64,000 nucleotides of DNA from the NCBI RefSeq assembly GCF_902459565.1, contig NZ_CABPSN010000005.1:310001-374000 (forward strand), given 5' to 3'. The position numbers were made by a program, and so were the translations under genes. The notes beneath the pieces were generated by a model. That model was given only the letters and a program-made list of their open reading frames with translations, was not told where the DNA came from and did no database searches. The DNA comes from Pandoraea aquatica (GTDB lineage Bacteria > Pseudomonadota > Gammaproteobacteria > Burkholderiales > Burkholderiaceae). Below, one piece after another: positions 26,264-35,659 of the stretch; the stretch's first letter is position 1; each line of letters opens with the position of its first letter.

Positions 26264-26870
26264 GGTTGCCCCACATCACGATAAAGATCAGGATCAGCAG
26301 CGCCACGGCCCATGGCCACCAACGCGTGAGTTTGCCCCGAGTCGAGGGCATGTCGCGCATGGCGGCATCGGTCGCCAGCGCGGCGGCCACTTCGCCGTCG
26401 GCGGCGATGGGATCGTTCAGCTTGTGGTGGGGCGCGATAGCGGCCGTCAGGCGCCGGAAGAATTCGTTGGCGAGCGCGGCGGCTGCGCCGTCGACCTGCG
26501 GCGTATCGAGCTTGGCGTACTCGCCGCCGAACTGCGCCTTCAGGTCGTAAGTCATCAATGTGGTCATCGGTCCTTGCAGTTGCAGCGTGACGGCGGCCTG
26601 ACCGCGTGTGAGGCCGGCCGACGAGCCGATCCCGTCGAAATGCAATGTGTACGAGGTCGGCGCGATCACGTCGGTGAGCTTGATACGCCCGGTCCAGCGT
26701 CCGCCGACGGGGCCGAGTGTCGCGGCGATGGCGATGGTCCACGTCGTGTCGTCCACGCGCTCGATCGACTCGCACCCGGGAATACATCCCTGCAGCACAC
26801 CGGGGTCGTTCAGCGCGATCCACGCGACGTCGCGCGCGACGGGTAACTGCCGGCTGTTCTTAAGCTCCAT
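26253..26870 (-). CDS. CoxG family protein (SRPBCC fold) with C-terminal membrane anchor
   Basis: The first 150 or so residues form the CoxG/SRPBCC lipid-binding-type domain (VAWIALNDPGVLQGCIPGCESIERVDD, then GGRWTGRIKLTDV and GQAAVTLQL). CoxG anchors or matures Mo-hydroxylases such as CO dehydrogenase. The tail has WPWAVALLILIFIVMWG, a single transmembrane helix. It is co-transcribed with modE. No Mo-hydroxylase structural genes are in the window, so its client is elsewhere. Confidence 0.88.
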   Translation of the reverse strand: MELKNSRQLPVARDVAWIALNDPGVLQGCIPGCESIERVDDTTWTIAIAATLGPVGGRWTGRIKLTDVIAPTSYTLHFDGIGSSAGLTRGQAAVTLQLQGPMTTLMTYDLKAQFGGEYAKLDTPQVDGAAAALANEFFRRLTAAIAPHHKLNDPIAADGEVAAALATDAAMRDMPSTRGKLTRWWPWAVALLILIFIVMWGNHAS

Positions 26871-27239
26871 TGCCCTTCTCCTTAGCGTCTGCGCCTGATG
26901 AACTTCGGGCCGTCAGGTGGCGTGGCGACATCGCGGTGTGGCGACGTTTGGATATTGCGGCATTGCGGCGTTGTCTCGAACATCGAACTATTGTGACACG
27001 AGTTACCGCCCGTCAGAGCGCGGCTGCGGCATCGCGTCCCCGACTGCCTATGCTGTGCCGAATCCTCGTCGGCCCCCTCCGCCCCTCCGTCCGACCGGCG
27101 TATCGGCTGAAATACAGCGCGAGCCAAGGCGCGATATACTCGCCGCATCACATCGAGCGGCAAATCATCAGAACCGTCGGTAGCCAGCGTCCCCCTGGCC
27201 AGCGGTCGGCCGCTTGCGTATTGGCGAAGGAAAAGTGCT
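26871..27239. other. Divergent intergenic region coxG/xdhC
   Basis: It holds short repeats of the kind GTGGCGACATCGCGGTGTGG near coxG, and GCGATATACTCGCC (27130-27143), a plausible -10 area for xdhC. No gene is supported. Confidence 0.35.
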
Positions 27240-28277
27240 ATGGACAGTGTCGATCTGGAAGTGCTGAAGTCCGCCGTACAGTGGACCCGCGCAGGCTTTT
27301 TCGTCACGCTGGGCACCGTTGTGCGCACCTGGGGCTCCGCCCCGCGTCCCGTGGGCTCGATGCTCGCGATCCGTGAAGACGGTCATCTCGTCGGCTCCGT
27401 GTCCGGCGGCTGCGTCGAAGACGATCTCGTCGCGCGCATTCGCGACGGCGACTGGCCCCAAGACCGTCCCCAAATCACCAGCTACGGCGTGAGCGCCGAG
27501 GAAGCGCATCGCTTCGGGCTACCCTGCGGCGGCACGCTGCAACTGGTGCTCGAACCCGTGCGCGAGACGTCGCGCATTCCCGAACTGCTCGACAGCATCG
27601 GTAAATTCCGCCTCGTCGTGCGCGAACTCGACATGACGACCGGCGCGGTCCGCATGGCCCCGGGGCACCACACGCCATCTGTCGAATTCGACGGCGAGCG
27701 TCTCATCACCTCGCATGGGCCACGTCATCGTCTGGTCGTGATCGGTGCAGGCCAGCTCTCGAAGTATGTGGCGAGCATGGCGTGCGCGCTCGACTATCAC
27801 GTGATCGTCTGCGACCCGCGCAGCGAGTATGCGGACGAATGGCAGGTCGAGGGCACCGAACTCTCGCGCGAGATGCCGGACGATCTCATCGTCCGTCTGC
27901 AACTCGATTCGCACAGCGCCGTGCTCACGCTCACGCACGATCCGAAGCTCGACGACATGGCGCTGCTCGAAGCGCTCAAATCGCCCGCGTTCTACATCGG
28001 TGCCATCGGGTCGCGCGTGAACAATGCGCGGCGTCGCGAACGGCTGTCGCTGTTCGATCTGAGCACAACGGAAATCGAGCGGCTGCATGGCCCCGTCGGC
28101 ATGCATCTCGGCGCACGCACGCCCGCTGAAATCGCCGTGGCGATTCTGGCCGAAATGACCGCGATCAAGAACGGCATCGCCGTCACGCAGACGTTTGCCG
28201 TGCGTGCCGACAATGCGGTAGACAGCGCCACCGACGACGACGCCCCTTCTGCGACCGCGTGCCGCAGCGCCGCCTGA
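27240..28277 (+). CDS. XdhC/CoxI family molybdenum-cofactor maturation protein
   Basis: This 345-residue protein belongs to the XdhC family, which binds Moco, promotes its sulfuration and delivers it to xanthine dehydrogenase-type enzymes. The N-terminal domain reads TRAGFFVTLGTVVRTWGSAPRPVGSML..., with VSGGCVEDD and FGLPCGGTLQLVLEP, whose Cys residues are conserved. The C-terminal Rossmann-like domain shows LVVIGAGQLSKYVASMA and YIGAIGSRVNNARRRERL, LGARTPAEIAVAILAEM. GAAGGAAAAG precedes ATG 27240. It belongs to the molybdenum block. Confidence 0.92.
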   Translation: MDSVDLEVLKSAVQWTRAGFFVTLGTVVRTWGSAPRPVGSMLAIREDGHLVGSVSGGCVEDDLVARIRDGDWPQDRPQITSYGVSAEEAHRFGLPCGGTLQLVLEPVRETSRIPELLDSIGKFRLVVRELDMTTGAVRMAPGHHTPSVEFDGERLITSHGPRHRLVVIGAGQLSKYVASMACALDYHVIVCDPRSEYADEWQVEGTELSREMPDDLIVRLQLDSHSAVLTLTHDPKLDDMALLEALKSPAFYIGAIGSRVNNARRRERLSLFDLSTTEIERLHGPVGMHLGARTPAEIAVAILAEMTAIKNGIAVTQTFAVRADNAVDSATDDDAPSATACRSAA

Positions 28278-28317
28278 CACCTCGTTCGCTCCCGCCCCCG
28301 CCGCACCTTTCCAAATC

Positions 28318-28355
28318 CACAAAAAAAAGCGCCGCCATGAGGAACATGGCGGCGC
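28318..28355 (-). terminator. Strong terminator for the gene at 28494
   Basis: GCGCCGCCATG-N5-CATGGCGGCGC (28329-28355) is followed on the minus strand by eight Ts. A short tandem GGTACTGCCT repeat lies just to its right (28379-28398). Confidence 0.9.
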
Positions 28356-28493
28356 AACTCGCTCACTCGTTGCAGAGTGGTACTGCCTGGTACTGCCTGG
28401 GTAACTGCCTCAAACAGGCTTCAAACGCGCTCGTCAATCGCGTTCCAAGCCATCAACCACTGCGTCACTGTGTTCGTCCGACCGATCGGCACA

Positions 28494-28943
28494 TCAGTCG
28501 TGCGGCCACAGGAACGTTGCGACGGCGTGACCCTTGGCGGAAACCTTCACATCCTTCGTCATGGGTTTGCCCTCGTACGTCACCTTCACGGTGTAGTCAC
28601 CGTCGGGCAACTTCACCAGCATGTACGGCCCTTTCGAGCGCGTATCGAGCACTGTCGTGCCGCCGTGCATGATCTGCACCTGTGCGTCGGCAATGTATTC
28701 GTTCGCGCCATTGCCGCGTGCGGCCATCGTGATCGACAGCGGCCAGCGCGACGCTTCACGCTTGAAAGTGCCCGACTCGTCGCTGTCGATACCGCCGGAC
28801 ACGTACGTCACGTTGCCCTGCTGCATCGTCGGCGGCAATGTGCCGCCCTGTGCATGGGCGACGGAAATGCCGCCCAGACTGCCCGTCAGTGCTGCGGCGG
28901 TGGCGGCAGCCACCGACCAGCGTTGCCATTGTTGTTGCCACAT
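28494..28943 (-). CDS. Secreted protein with carboxypeptidase-regulatory-like fold
   Basis: ATG 28943 follows GGGAGG at ideal spacing and gives 149 residues; the TTG two codons earlier overlaps that SD and is unlikely. A signal peptide ends at ISVAHAQG. The mature part is beta-rich (AQVQIMHGGTTVLDTRSKGPYMLVKLPDGDYTVKVTYEGK), resembling a transthyretin-like or CarboxypepD_reg domain. I do not recognise a named family or function. It has its own terminator and a 122-bp gap from degP. Confidence 0.75.
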   Translation of the reverse strand: MWQQQWQRWSVAAATAAALTGSLGGISVAHAQGGTLPPTMQQGNVTYVSGGIDSDESGTFKREASRWPLSITMAARGNGANEYIADAQVQIMHGGTTVLDTRSKGPYMLVKLPDGDYTVKVTYEGKPMTKDVKVSAKGHAVATFLWPHD

Positions 28944-29065
28944 GTTCAACCTCCCCTTGCATGACTTCGCGATGCGGTTCGTACCGACAGCGCAGCCGTC
29001 GGTACCCGGGTAGTGCGTGGCACCCCTTGGCGTCTTTCTCGGGGCCTGTGGTGTTGCTCAGAGGC

Positions 29066-30616
29066 TTAGCCGAGATCGACCGGGATGAAAATCTGTTGCC
29101 CGTCGCGCTGCACGAGCAACGCGACATTATTGCCTGCCTTCTTGAGCTTCTCGCTCAGTTGCGCGGCGCTTGTCACCGGCGTGCCGTTGAGCGACAGAAT
29201 GATGTCGCCCGCCTCGACCCCGGCCTGCTCCGCCGGTCCCCCGGCACGGGCGACCAGCAGACCGTTCGTCACCTGCGCCGCCTGCTTCTCCTGCGGCGAC
29301 AGTTCGCGAACCGCCAGCCCCAGACGACCGTGCGTTGCCGAATCGTCGGTGCTCGCCACGTCCTTCTTGTCGTTCAGCGCGGCGATCTTCACGGCGATGT
29401 CCTGCTTCGCGCCGTTACGCCACACCGTGAGCGTGGCCGTCTGCCCCGGACGCATATCGGCAATCTTCTCCGGCAACTGCACCGAATCCTCGATGGTCGC
29501 GCCGTTGACGGCCAGAATCACGTCGCCCGGCTTCAGATCCGACTTCGCCGCAGGACCGCTCTTGTCGATGGACGACACCAGCGCCCCCGTAGGCTTGGGC
29601 AGACCGAACGACTTCGCCAGCGACTGATTCACTTCCTGAATCGCCACACCGATGCGGCCGCGACTCACCTTGCCGTACTGCTGAAGCTGCGTCTTGACCT
29701 TCATCGCCATGTCGATCGGAATCGCGAACGACAAGCCCTGGAATCCGCCGGTACGCGAGTAGATCATCGAGTTGATGCCGATGACCTCACCGTTCAGGTT
29801 GAACAGCGGTCCGCCCGAGTTGCCCGGATTGACCGGCACGTCCGTCTGGATGAACGGCGTGTAGTTCTCGTCGGGCAACGCGCGCGCTTTGGCCGACACG
29901 ATGCCCGCCGTCACGGTGTTATCGAAGCCGTACGGCGAACCGATCGCGACGACCCATTCACCTGCCTTCGACTTCGACGGATCGCCGATTTTCACCGTCG
30001 GCAAATCCGTGGCGGCAATCTTCAGCAACGCAACGTCGCTAGCCTTGTCGCTGCCCACGACCTTCGCTTTGTACTCGCGCTTGTCGGTGAGCTTCACCGT
30101 CACCTGACTCGCGTCGTCGACGACGTGAGCGTTGGTGAGGATGTAGCCGTCCGGGCTCACGATGAAGCCCGAGCCGAGACTGCGCGTCGGCCCGCTGCTG
30201 CCGTCGTCCCCTCCGCCGTCGCCACCGTCGTTACCCGGTGCGCCGTAGAAGTGGCGGAAGAACTGGAACAGCGGATCGTTCGGATCCATGCCCGGCGGGA
30301 GCTGATTCGACGGGTTCGCCGCCGCGCCGCGTTGCGCCGAAGGTTTCCCATCGTGCGTCACACTGATGTTGACTACGGCCGGTCCGTATTGTTCCGCCAG
30401 TTGCGAGAAGTCCGGCACCAGCATACGGGGCGCGGTGTTCGGGGTATTTTGCGCTGCAACCGGGGTGGCGGCCGGGGAGCTTGCAGCGCTCGCATCGCTG
30501 ACCATTTCCGAGGTCAGAGGCGTCTGCCAGTGCTGACGACCGGCCACATAGCCGCCCGTCAGGGCGACGAGCACGGCACCGGCAACCAACGTACGAGTGA
30601 GCTTCGAAGTCTGCAT
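29066..30616 (-). CDS. DegP/MucD-type periplasmic serine protease (HtrA family)
   Basis: ATG 30616 follows AAGGAGAGA and gives 516 residues. A signal-anchor begins the protein, then a trypsin-like domain with the triad His in LTNAHVVDD, Asp in ASDVALLKI and Ser in NPGNSGGPLFN, and two PDZ domains (LKPGDVILAVNGATIED and VEAGDIILSLNGTPV). It degrades or refolds misfolded envelope proteins. The promoter region holds CTTAAG direct repeats (30674-30724), suggesting control by an OmpR-family regulator such as the QseB-like gene nearby. Confidence 0.94.
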   Translation of the reverse strand: MQTSKLTRTLVAGAVLVALTGGYVAGRQHWQTPLTSEMVSDASAASSPAATPVAAQNTPNTAPRMLVPDFSQLAEQYGPAVVNISVTHDGKPSAQRGAAANPSNQLPPGMDPNDPLFQFFRHFYGAPGNDGGDGGGDDGSSGPTRSLGSGFIVSPDGYILTNAHVVDDASQVTVKLTDKREYKAKVVGSDKASDVALLKIAATDLPTVKIGDPSKSKAGEWVVAIGSPYGFDNTVTAGIVSAKARALPDENYTPFIQTDVPVNPGNSGGPLFNLNGEVIGINSMIYSRTGGFQGLSFAIPIDMAMKVKTQLQQYGKVSRGRIGVAIQEVNQSLAKSFGLPKPTGALVSSIDKSGPAAKSDLKPGDVILAVNGATIEDSVQLPEKIADMRPGQTATLTVWRNGAKQDIAVKIAALNDKKDVASTDDSATHGRLGLAVRELSPQEKQAAQVTNGLLVARAGGPAEQAGVEAGDIILSLNGTPVTSAAQLSEKLKKAGNNVALLVQRDGQQIFIPVDLG

Positions 30617-30673
30617 GAGTCTCTCCTTACCGACGACCACGTTTGAACATGACTGTCATCGTAGAGAGGCTCC

Positions 30674-30724
30674 CTTAAGAGAACCTTAAGACGAAGCTTA
30701 AGGAAACATTCAGAAGACTTTAAG
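30674..30724 (-). promoter_or_regulatory. CTTAAG direct-repeat array (PmrA/QseB-type box) upstream of degP
   Basis: CTTAAG occurs at 30674, 30685 and 30697, with CTTTAAG at 30718, that is at 11-, 12- and 21-bp steps. The first pair is exactly CTTAAG-N5-CTTAAG. On the minus strand the last copy lies about 10 bp before TACGAT, a possible -10, the geometry of OmpR/PhoB-family activation. Confidence 0.65.
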
Positions 30725-30937
30725 ACGGCAACGCGGCCATTCCACGGAAAAGACGTCGACGCCGCAATGTCATTCATCGAAGACGATCCGAAGCCACAGT
30801 GATTGCTATGCGTGACGGCTGCAAGCGTTTGAAGGCGCACCTCGCGTTGTTCGACTTGCGTACGTCGCGTGCCGCTGTCTACGGTGGCTGAGTGGTGCAA
30901 TTCCGCGCCGCGCTTTTTCATCGACAGGAGAATCACG

Positions 30938-31363
30938 ATGCGCAAGATCGATTTGTTGGACACCCCCGAAGCGTCCACATCCTCCCAGTCCCGTCATCAC
31001 GCTCGCCGTGCTTCACGCTGGATCGGCGCGGCCGGTACGTTTCTCTGTCTGACGCTGGCGATGTCTGCGCAGGCCGCATCGGGCAACGGTGTGGGCACGC
31101 AGGGGCCGGCGGACTCGACGCCGGCACAAGGGGCGATGTCCGGCCAGATGCAGAGCCAGAACGGCGAATGTTCGAAGGATGCGCCGACCGATCAGGCGAT
31201 CGTCGGCAAGTCGCTCACGGAAGCGAAGTCGATGCTGCAAGGGTGTCCGTGGCGCATCGGCATGCAGGACGGCAAGACCCTGCCGACGACGCGCGATCAC
31301 CGCCCGGATCGCCGCACGCTCACGATTGAAAACGACAAGGTCACGAGCGTGACGCGGGGATGA
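30938..31363 (+). CDS. Secreted I78-like protease inhibitor family protein
   Basis: ATG 30938 follows ACAGGAG and gives 141 residues. A basic N-region precedes the signal helix (WIGAAGTFLCLTLAMSAQA). The C-terminal half matches the I78/potato-inhibitor-I-like pattern: DQAIVGKSLTEAKSM...CPWRIGMQDG... then DHRPDRRTLTIENDKVTSV. Two cysteines may pair. It is transcribed away from degP, and a periplasmic protease inhibitor beside a protease and an envelope sensor is plausible. The target protease is unknown. Confidence 0.7.
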   Translation: MRKIDLLDTPEASTSSQSRHHARRASRWIGAAGTFLCLTLAMSAQAASGNGVGTQGPADSTPAQGAMSGQMQSQNGECSKDAPTDQAIVGKSLTEAKSMLQGCPWRIGMQDGKTLPTTRDHRPDRRTLTIENDKVTSVTRG

Positions 31364-31432
31364 GCGCCGCAGTTCGTCGCCAACACGGTGTCGGCGCGCG
31401 CGCCGGCACCGCAAGACGCGAGCCCCGTGAGA

Positions 31433-32851
31433 TCACAGCGCTGGCGGCACCGAGGTCGCGCCGCCGAAGCTCACACGCACGCGCAATCCGTGACCGTTGC
31501 CAGCGTCACGAACGTCAAGTAACTCCACCAGCGCGCCGTGCGCCTGCGCGATGTTTCGCACGATGGCGAGCCCCAGACCACTGCCCTGTGCGCGCGGCGC
31601 GTCCGACTCACTTGCCGCGTCCGCCGGAGGCTGGCCCGACGCATCGGACGGCGCCATGCCATCCGTCGTGGCCGCGCCGCCACGGAAGAATCGATCGAAC
31701 ACGCGCTCGCGCTCGGCCGGTGCAATGCCCGGGCCGGTGTCTTCGATTTCGACCACCGGAGATGGCGTCGCCGATATCAGTCGGACATCGACGTGTCCGC
31801 CGCGCGGCGTGTATTTCAGCGCGTTGTCGACGAGGTTGCCGAAGAGCGTCTGTAACGCGTTCGTATCGCCGCGCACGCGACTGATCTGCGCCAGCGCGTC
31901 AGGCGCGTCCAGTCCGAGATCGATCCCACGTGCGACGGCCAGCGCCGCGTGGTGCGCCACGACGTCCTGCAACAAGGGGGCCAACGGCAAGTCGGTGAAC
32001 GCCGCCGCCGCACGCGTGGCATCCGGCTCCTGACGCGCCAGCGTCAGCAACTGCGCCACCATGTGTGACGCACGACGCACGCCCTCACGCAAATCGCGCA
32101 TGGCCTCGGCGCGCTCTGCATCGGTGTGCGCGCGTTCGAGCAACTGCACCTGAAGCTGCAACGCGGCGAGCGGTGTACGCAACTCATGCGCAGCGTCAGC
32201 GACGAAGGCCTTTTGCTGAACCAGTGCGTCGTCGAGCCGGCCGAGCAGGCTGTTAAGCGCACGCACCAGCGGACGCACTTCGTCCGGCAAACCGGCTTCG
32301 GGGAACGCTTCCAACGCCCCCGGCGCACGCGCATCGAGCGCCTTCGTCACGCGACGCAACGGCCTCAACCCACGTCCCACGACAATCCACACGAGCAAGC
32401 CGAGCAGCGGCATCGCGACGACCAGCGGCAACAGGGTGCGCAAGGCCATCGATACGGCGAGCGAGTCGCGGATCACCATCGGCTGCGCCAGTTGCACGAC
32501 GTTATCACCTACGCGCGCCGCGTAGACACGCCAATCACCGACGGGCGTCTGCACAGTGGTGAAGCCGAGTTCGGCACGCGGTGGCAGCGGCGTGCGCGGG
32601 TGCGAGTAGTACAACTCCACACCGTTCTGACTCCATATCTGGATGACGAGACCTTCCGTGTCGTTGTGCTCACCCGGCACGATGGAGAACGATTCGGCGG
32701 GCAACGACAACGCCATCTGCTGCAACTGGAAGTCGAACAGCTCGTTGGCTTCGGTGCGTGCCTGACGGAAGATGGCGATGCCTGCGAGCACCAGCGCAAT
32801 CGCCAGCGTGATAAGCAGCCCGAAGAGCAGACGGCGGCGAATCGAGCGCAT
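31433..32851 (-). CDS. QseC-like sensor histidine kinase
   Basis: This 472-residue inner-membrane kinase starts MRSIRRRLLFGLLITLAIAL and has a periplasmic domain of about 130 residues before the second helix (LPLVVAMPLLGLLVWIVV). HAMP-like sequence is followed by the HisKA box AADAAHELRTPLAALQLQ (phospho-His) and the ATPase N-box NLVDNALKYTPRGG, and G-boxes DTGPGIAPAERERVFDRFF and GSGLGLAIVRNIA. It overlaps its regulator gene by one base (TGATG), so the pair is translationally coupled. Confidence 0.9.
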   Translation of the reverse strand: MRSIRRRLLFGLLITLAIALVLAGIAIFRQARTEANELFDFQLQQMALSLPAESFSIVPGEHNDTEGLVIQIWSQNGVELYYSHPRTPLPPRAELGFTTVQTPVGDWRVYAARVGDNVVQLAQPMVIRDSLAVSMALRTLLPLVVAMPLLGLLVWIVVGRGLRPLRRVTKALDARAPGALEAFPEAGLPDEVRPLVRALNSLLGRLDDALVQQKAFVADAAHELRTPLAALQLQVQLLERAHTDAERAEAMRDLREGVRRASHMVAQLLTLARQEPDATRAAAAFTDLPLAPLLQDVVAHHAALAVARGIDLGLDAPDALAQISRVRGDTNALQTLFGNLVDNALKYTPRGGHVDVRLISATPSPVVEIEDTGPGIAPAERERVFDRFFRGGAATTDGMAPSDASGQPPADAASESDAPRAQGSGLGLAIVRNIAQAHGALVELLDVRDAGNGHGLRVRVSFGGATSVPPAL

Positions 32852-33555
32852 CAGTTCGCCTCCGACGCCGACGAGCCACCGTTTGCGCTCTCGCCCGTCT
32901 GCGCGGGCATCATGTAGCCGACGCCACGCACGGTGCGGATGGCATCCGCGCCGAGCTTCTTACGCAGCCCGTGAATATGGACTTCGACGGCGTTGCTCGC
33001 CACTTCCTCGCCCCATCCGTAGATACGTTCTTCAAGCTGCGACTTGGATAACACCGCCCCAGGGCGATTGAGCAACGCTTCGAGCACGGCGTATTCGCGC
33101 GCCGAGAGCACAACGGGCGCGCCGTCGCAGGTAATCTGACGCGTTGCAGGGTCGAGCACGATGCCGCCATGACGCAGCAACGGCTCGCTGCGTCCAGCCT
33201 GACGCCGCACCAGCGCACGCAGCCGTGCGGCGAGTTCGTCGAGATCGAAGGGTTTAACGAGGTAATCGTCGGCACCGGCGTCCAGTCCTTTGACGCGGTC
33301 CGCCACGGCATCACGCGCGGTGGCAATGAGCACTGGCAGCGTCTGGCCGCGACCACGCAGTGTGCGCAGCACGTCGATGCCGTCGCGACGCGGCAGACCG
33401 AGATCGAGCAGCAGCGCGTCGTACGACTCCACGGCGAGCGCGTCGAGTGCGCGCTGCCCGTCGCCGACATGGTCGACGGTCCAGCCGTCCTGGCGCAGAC
33501 CTTTCATGACGGCCGTGGCGATCATCGTATCGTCTTCCACCAACAAAATTCGCAT
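32851..33555 (-). CDS. QseB/PmrA-like OmpR-family response regulator
   Basis: ATG 33555 gives 234 residues. The receiver has the acidic pocket LLVEDD, phospho-acceptor Asp in LLLDLGLPRRDG and Lys in DDYLVKPFDLDEL. The C-terminal winged helix shows LSAREYAVLEALLNRPG and NAVEVHIHGLRKKLG, ending RTVRGVGYMM. The QseB/PmrA branch recognises CTTAAG-type direct repeats as I recall, and such an array lies before degP. No similar array was seen upstream of this gene itself. Confidence 0.9.
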   Translation of the reverse strand: MRILLVEDDTMIATAVMKGLRQDGWTVDHVGDGQRALDALAVESYDALLLDLGLPRRDGIDVLRTLRGRGQTLPVLIATARDAVADRVKGLDAGADDYLVKPFDLDELAARLRALVRRQAGRSEPLLRHGGIVLDPATRQITCDGAPVVLSAREYAVLEALLNRPGAVLSKSQLEERIYGWGEEVASNAVEVHIHGLRKKLGADAIRTVRGVGYMMPAQTGESANGGSSASEAN

Positions 33556-33774
33556 GGTTTGGCACCGGTTGAGGCTTTGCCCGGGGTGTCTCGTACGCGG
33601 TTCTCCACAACGCAGCGAGCGTTGCGAGGGATCGCTCAATGTTGCCTTCGAGTGACACTCACCGGAATTCGACTCATTGTAGCGACAGTTCGTTGCACGT
33701 CGGACTTACAATGGCACGCATCGCACCGCGCTGTGGGGTTTCGCAGCGCGCAACACTGGAGAACTCCGCCCGTC

Positions 33775-35424
33775 ATGCGTTTGCTACGCCTGCCCCGCCG
33801 CCCTTTGCATTCCCTTCGTCACGCGTCCGACGCACTGCACAGCCTCAGCTCCCTCCCGCCTTCGTCACCGTCGTCACTTTCGTCCCGCTCCGCCGTTTCC
33901 CCGATGCCCAACGTAGCGCGCGCCTGTGGCGCGGTGCTGGCCATTGCCATGCTGGCAAGCATGCCCGTACAGGCGAAAACCGAAAAGCAGGCGAAGCGCA
34001 AGATGCCGAAGGTGCCGGTGACGGCACCGCACGCCACGCCGCTGCCGCAACCGCTGGCACGCGCGCTGGCAGCGAGCAAGGTGCCCGCGTCGCACGTCAG
34101 CGTGATCGTCGCGAAGGTGGATAACCCGCTGCAAACGCGCGGCGCGGTGCCTGCACCGTTGCTCGCCGTCAATCCGAATGTGCCGCGCAATCCTGCGTCG
34201 ACGATGAAGCTGGTCACGACGATTGCCGCACTCGACACGCTCGGCCCCGATTACCGTTGGCGCACACAGGCGTTCACCGACGGTGCGTCCGACGGTCGTA
34301 CGCTCAACGGCAATCTCTACTTCAAAGGCACGGGCGATCCGAAGCTGGTACCGGAGGAGATGGAGAAATTCGTCGCTGAGCTGCACAACGCCGGTGTGAC
34401 GAACATCAATGGCGACATCGTGCTCGACCGCTCGGCCTACAGCGCGGACATCGGCGCGCAGGGGCCGATCGACGGCGACAGCGACCGCCCCTACAACGTC
34501 TCGCCGGACCCGCTGCTGTACTCGTTCAAGGCGATGTCCTTCAGCTTCACCGGCAATCCGAACGGCACCGTGGATGTCGGCGTGCTGCCGCCGCTCGCGA
34601 ATCTGCAAGTGGCGAACGAGATGTCCTCGACGGCCGCAGGCAATTGCGGCGACTGGCTCACGCGGATTCATCCCACGCTGAGCACGACGCCCGATGGCGC
34701 TTACGTAGCGCATTTCTCGGGGACGTATCCGGCATCGTGCGAAGACAAGGGATGGAACATCGCCGCGCCGGATCGCGACCGCTTCTTCCTCGGCGGCTTC
34801 CGTGCGTTGTGGCAGGCGTCGGGCGGCCAGTTCAACGGCAACGTGCGTACGGGTGTGGTACCGCAGGGCGCGCGTCTGCTCGTCACGCATCGCGGTCAGA
34901 CGCTGGCCGAAGTCGTGCACGACATGAACAAGTTCAGCAACAACGTGATGGCGCGTCAGTTGTTCCTCACGCTGGGGTTGGCCGCCGACGGCAAGACACC
35001 GGCCAGCATTGCGCGCTCGCGTGAAGTCCTCACGCGCTGGCTCGAGAAGAACGATCTCGCCACGCCGGGACTCGTCGTGGAGAACGGCTCCGGTCTGTCG
35101 CGCGTGGAGCGCATCAGTGCCTCGGAACTGGCGCGGCTGCTGCAACACGGCATCAATAGCCCGACCGGACAGGTGCTCATCGAATCGATGCCGACGGTCG
35201 GCGTCGACGGCACCATGCGCAATCGTCTGACTAACCGTGACGTGGCGGGTAACGCGCACATCAAGACGGGCACGCTCGACGACGTGGGCGCGGTCGCAGG
35301 CTACGTTGCAACGCGCTCGGGCAGCACCTATGTCGTGGTCTCGCTGATCAACGACCCGAAGGCCAGCAACGCGCGTCCGTTCAACGATGCGCTGATTTCG
35401 TGGGTCTACGAAAATGCCCCATGA
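33775..35424 (+). CDS. dacB: D-alanyl-D-alanine carboxypeptidase/endopeptidase (PBP4, DacB type)
   Basis: This penicillin-binding protein trims and cleaves peptidoglycan cross-links. The SXXK motif is STMK in NPASTMKLVTTIAALD, the SXN motif is in KFSNNVMARQLFL, and KTG is in AHIKTGTLDDVGA. A large insertion after the SXXK block is typical of PBP4. ATG 33775 gives 549 residues; ATG 33904 (MPNVARACGAVLAIAML...) gives 506 with a cleaner signal peptide, and neither has a good SD. It is divergent from the qseB-like gene. Confidence 0.92.
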   Translation: MRLLRLPRRPLHSLRHASDALHSLSSLPPSSPSSLSSRSAVSPMPNVARACGAVLAIAMLASMPVQAKTEKQAKRKMPKVPVTAPHATPLPQPLARALAASKVPASHVSVIVAKVDNPLQTRGAVPAPLLAVNPNVPRNPASTMKLVTTIAALDTLGPDYRWRTQAFTDGASDGRTLNGNLYFKGTGDPKLVPEEMEKFVAELHNAGVTNINGDIVLDRSAYSADIGAQGPIDGDSDRPYNVSPDPLLYSFKAMSFSFTGNPNGTVDVGVLPPLANLQVANEMSSTAAGNCGDWLTRIHPTLSTTPDGAYVAHFSGTYPASCEDKGWNIAAPDRDRFFLGGFRALWQASGGQFNGNVRTGVVPQGARLLVTHRGQTLAEVVHDMNKFSNNVMARQLFLTLGLAADGKTPASIARSREVLTRWLEKNDLATPGLVVENGSGLSRVERISASELARLLQHGINSPTGQVLIESMPTVGVDGTMRNRLTNRDVAGNAHIKTGTLDDVGAVAGYVATRSGSTYVVVSLINDPKASNARPFNDALISWVYENAP

Positions 35425-35454
35425 GCGCCCCATGAGCGCCCCTTGAGTGCAGCT

Positions 35455-35502
35455 CGCGTCGGGCTTTCGTCGTGCATCGACGTAGAAGCGAGGCCCGACG
35501 CG
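35455..35502 (+). other. Nested hairpin downstream of dacB
   Basis: CGCGTCGGGC (35455-35464) pairs with GCCCGACGCG (35493-35502), and the 28-nt loop has its own CGTCG-N5-CGACG stem. No U-run follows. It may be a 3'-end structure. Confidence 0.45.
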
Positions 35503-35659
35503 GCACTTGACGTTTCCCTCTAACGACAGCGCCAGCAAGGGCGATTCGCGTCAGAATAGACGTTCCATCGGTGTCACCTGCGCCAGTCTTATCCACGGTT
35601 AAGACAAGAGATGCAGGGACACCGATTCAGATGACCCAATCGTGAGGAGACGCGAGGTC

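Noticed and set aside
28981..29005. Hairpin GTACCGAC-N9-GTCGGTAC as a terminator of degP
   Set aside because: It lacks a U-run and is only 8 bp. It may contribute to a 3' structure, but I could not support termination.
35407..35440. Triple repeat of GCGCCCCATGAG around the dacB stop
   Set aside because: It is a short local slippage duplication over the stop codon, which remains intact. No functional sign was seen.
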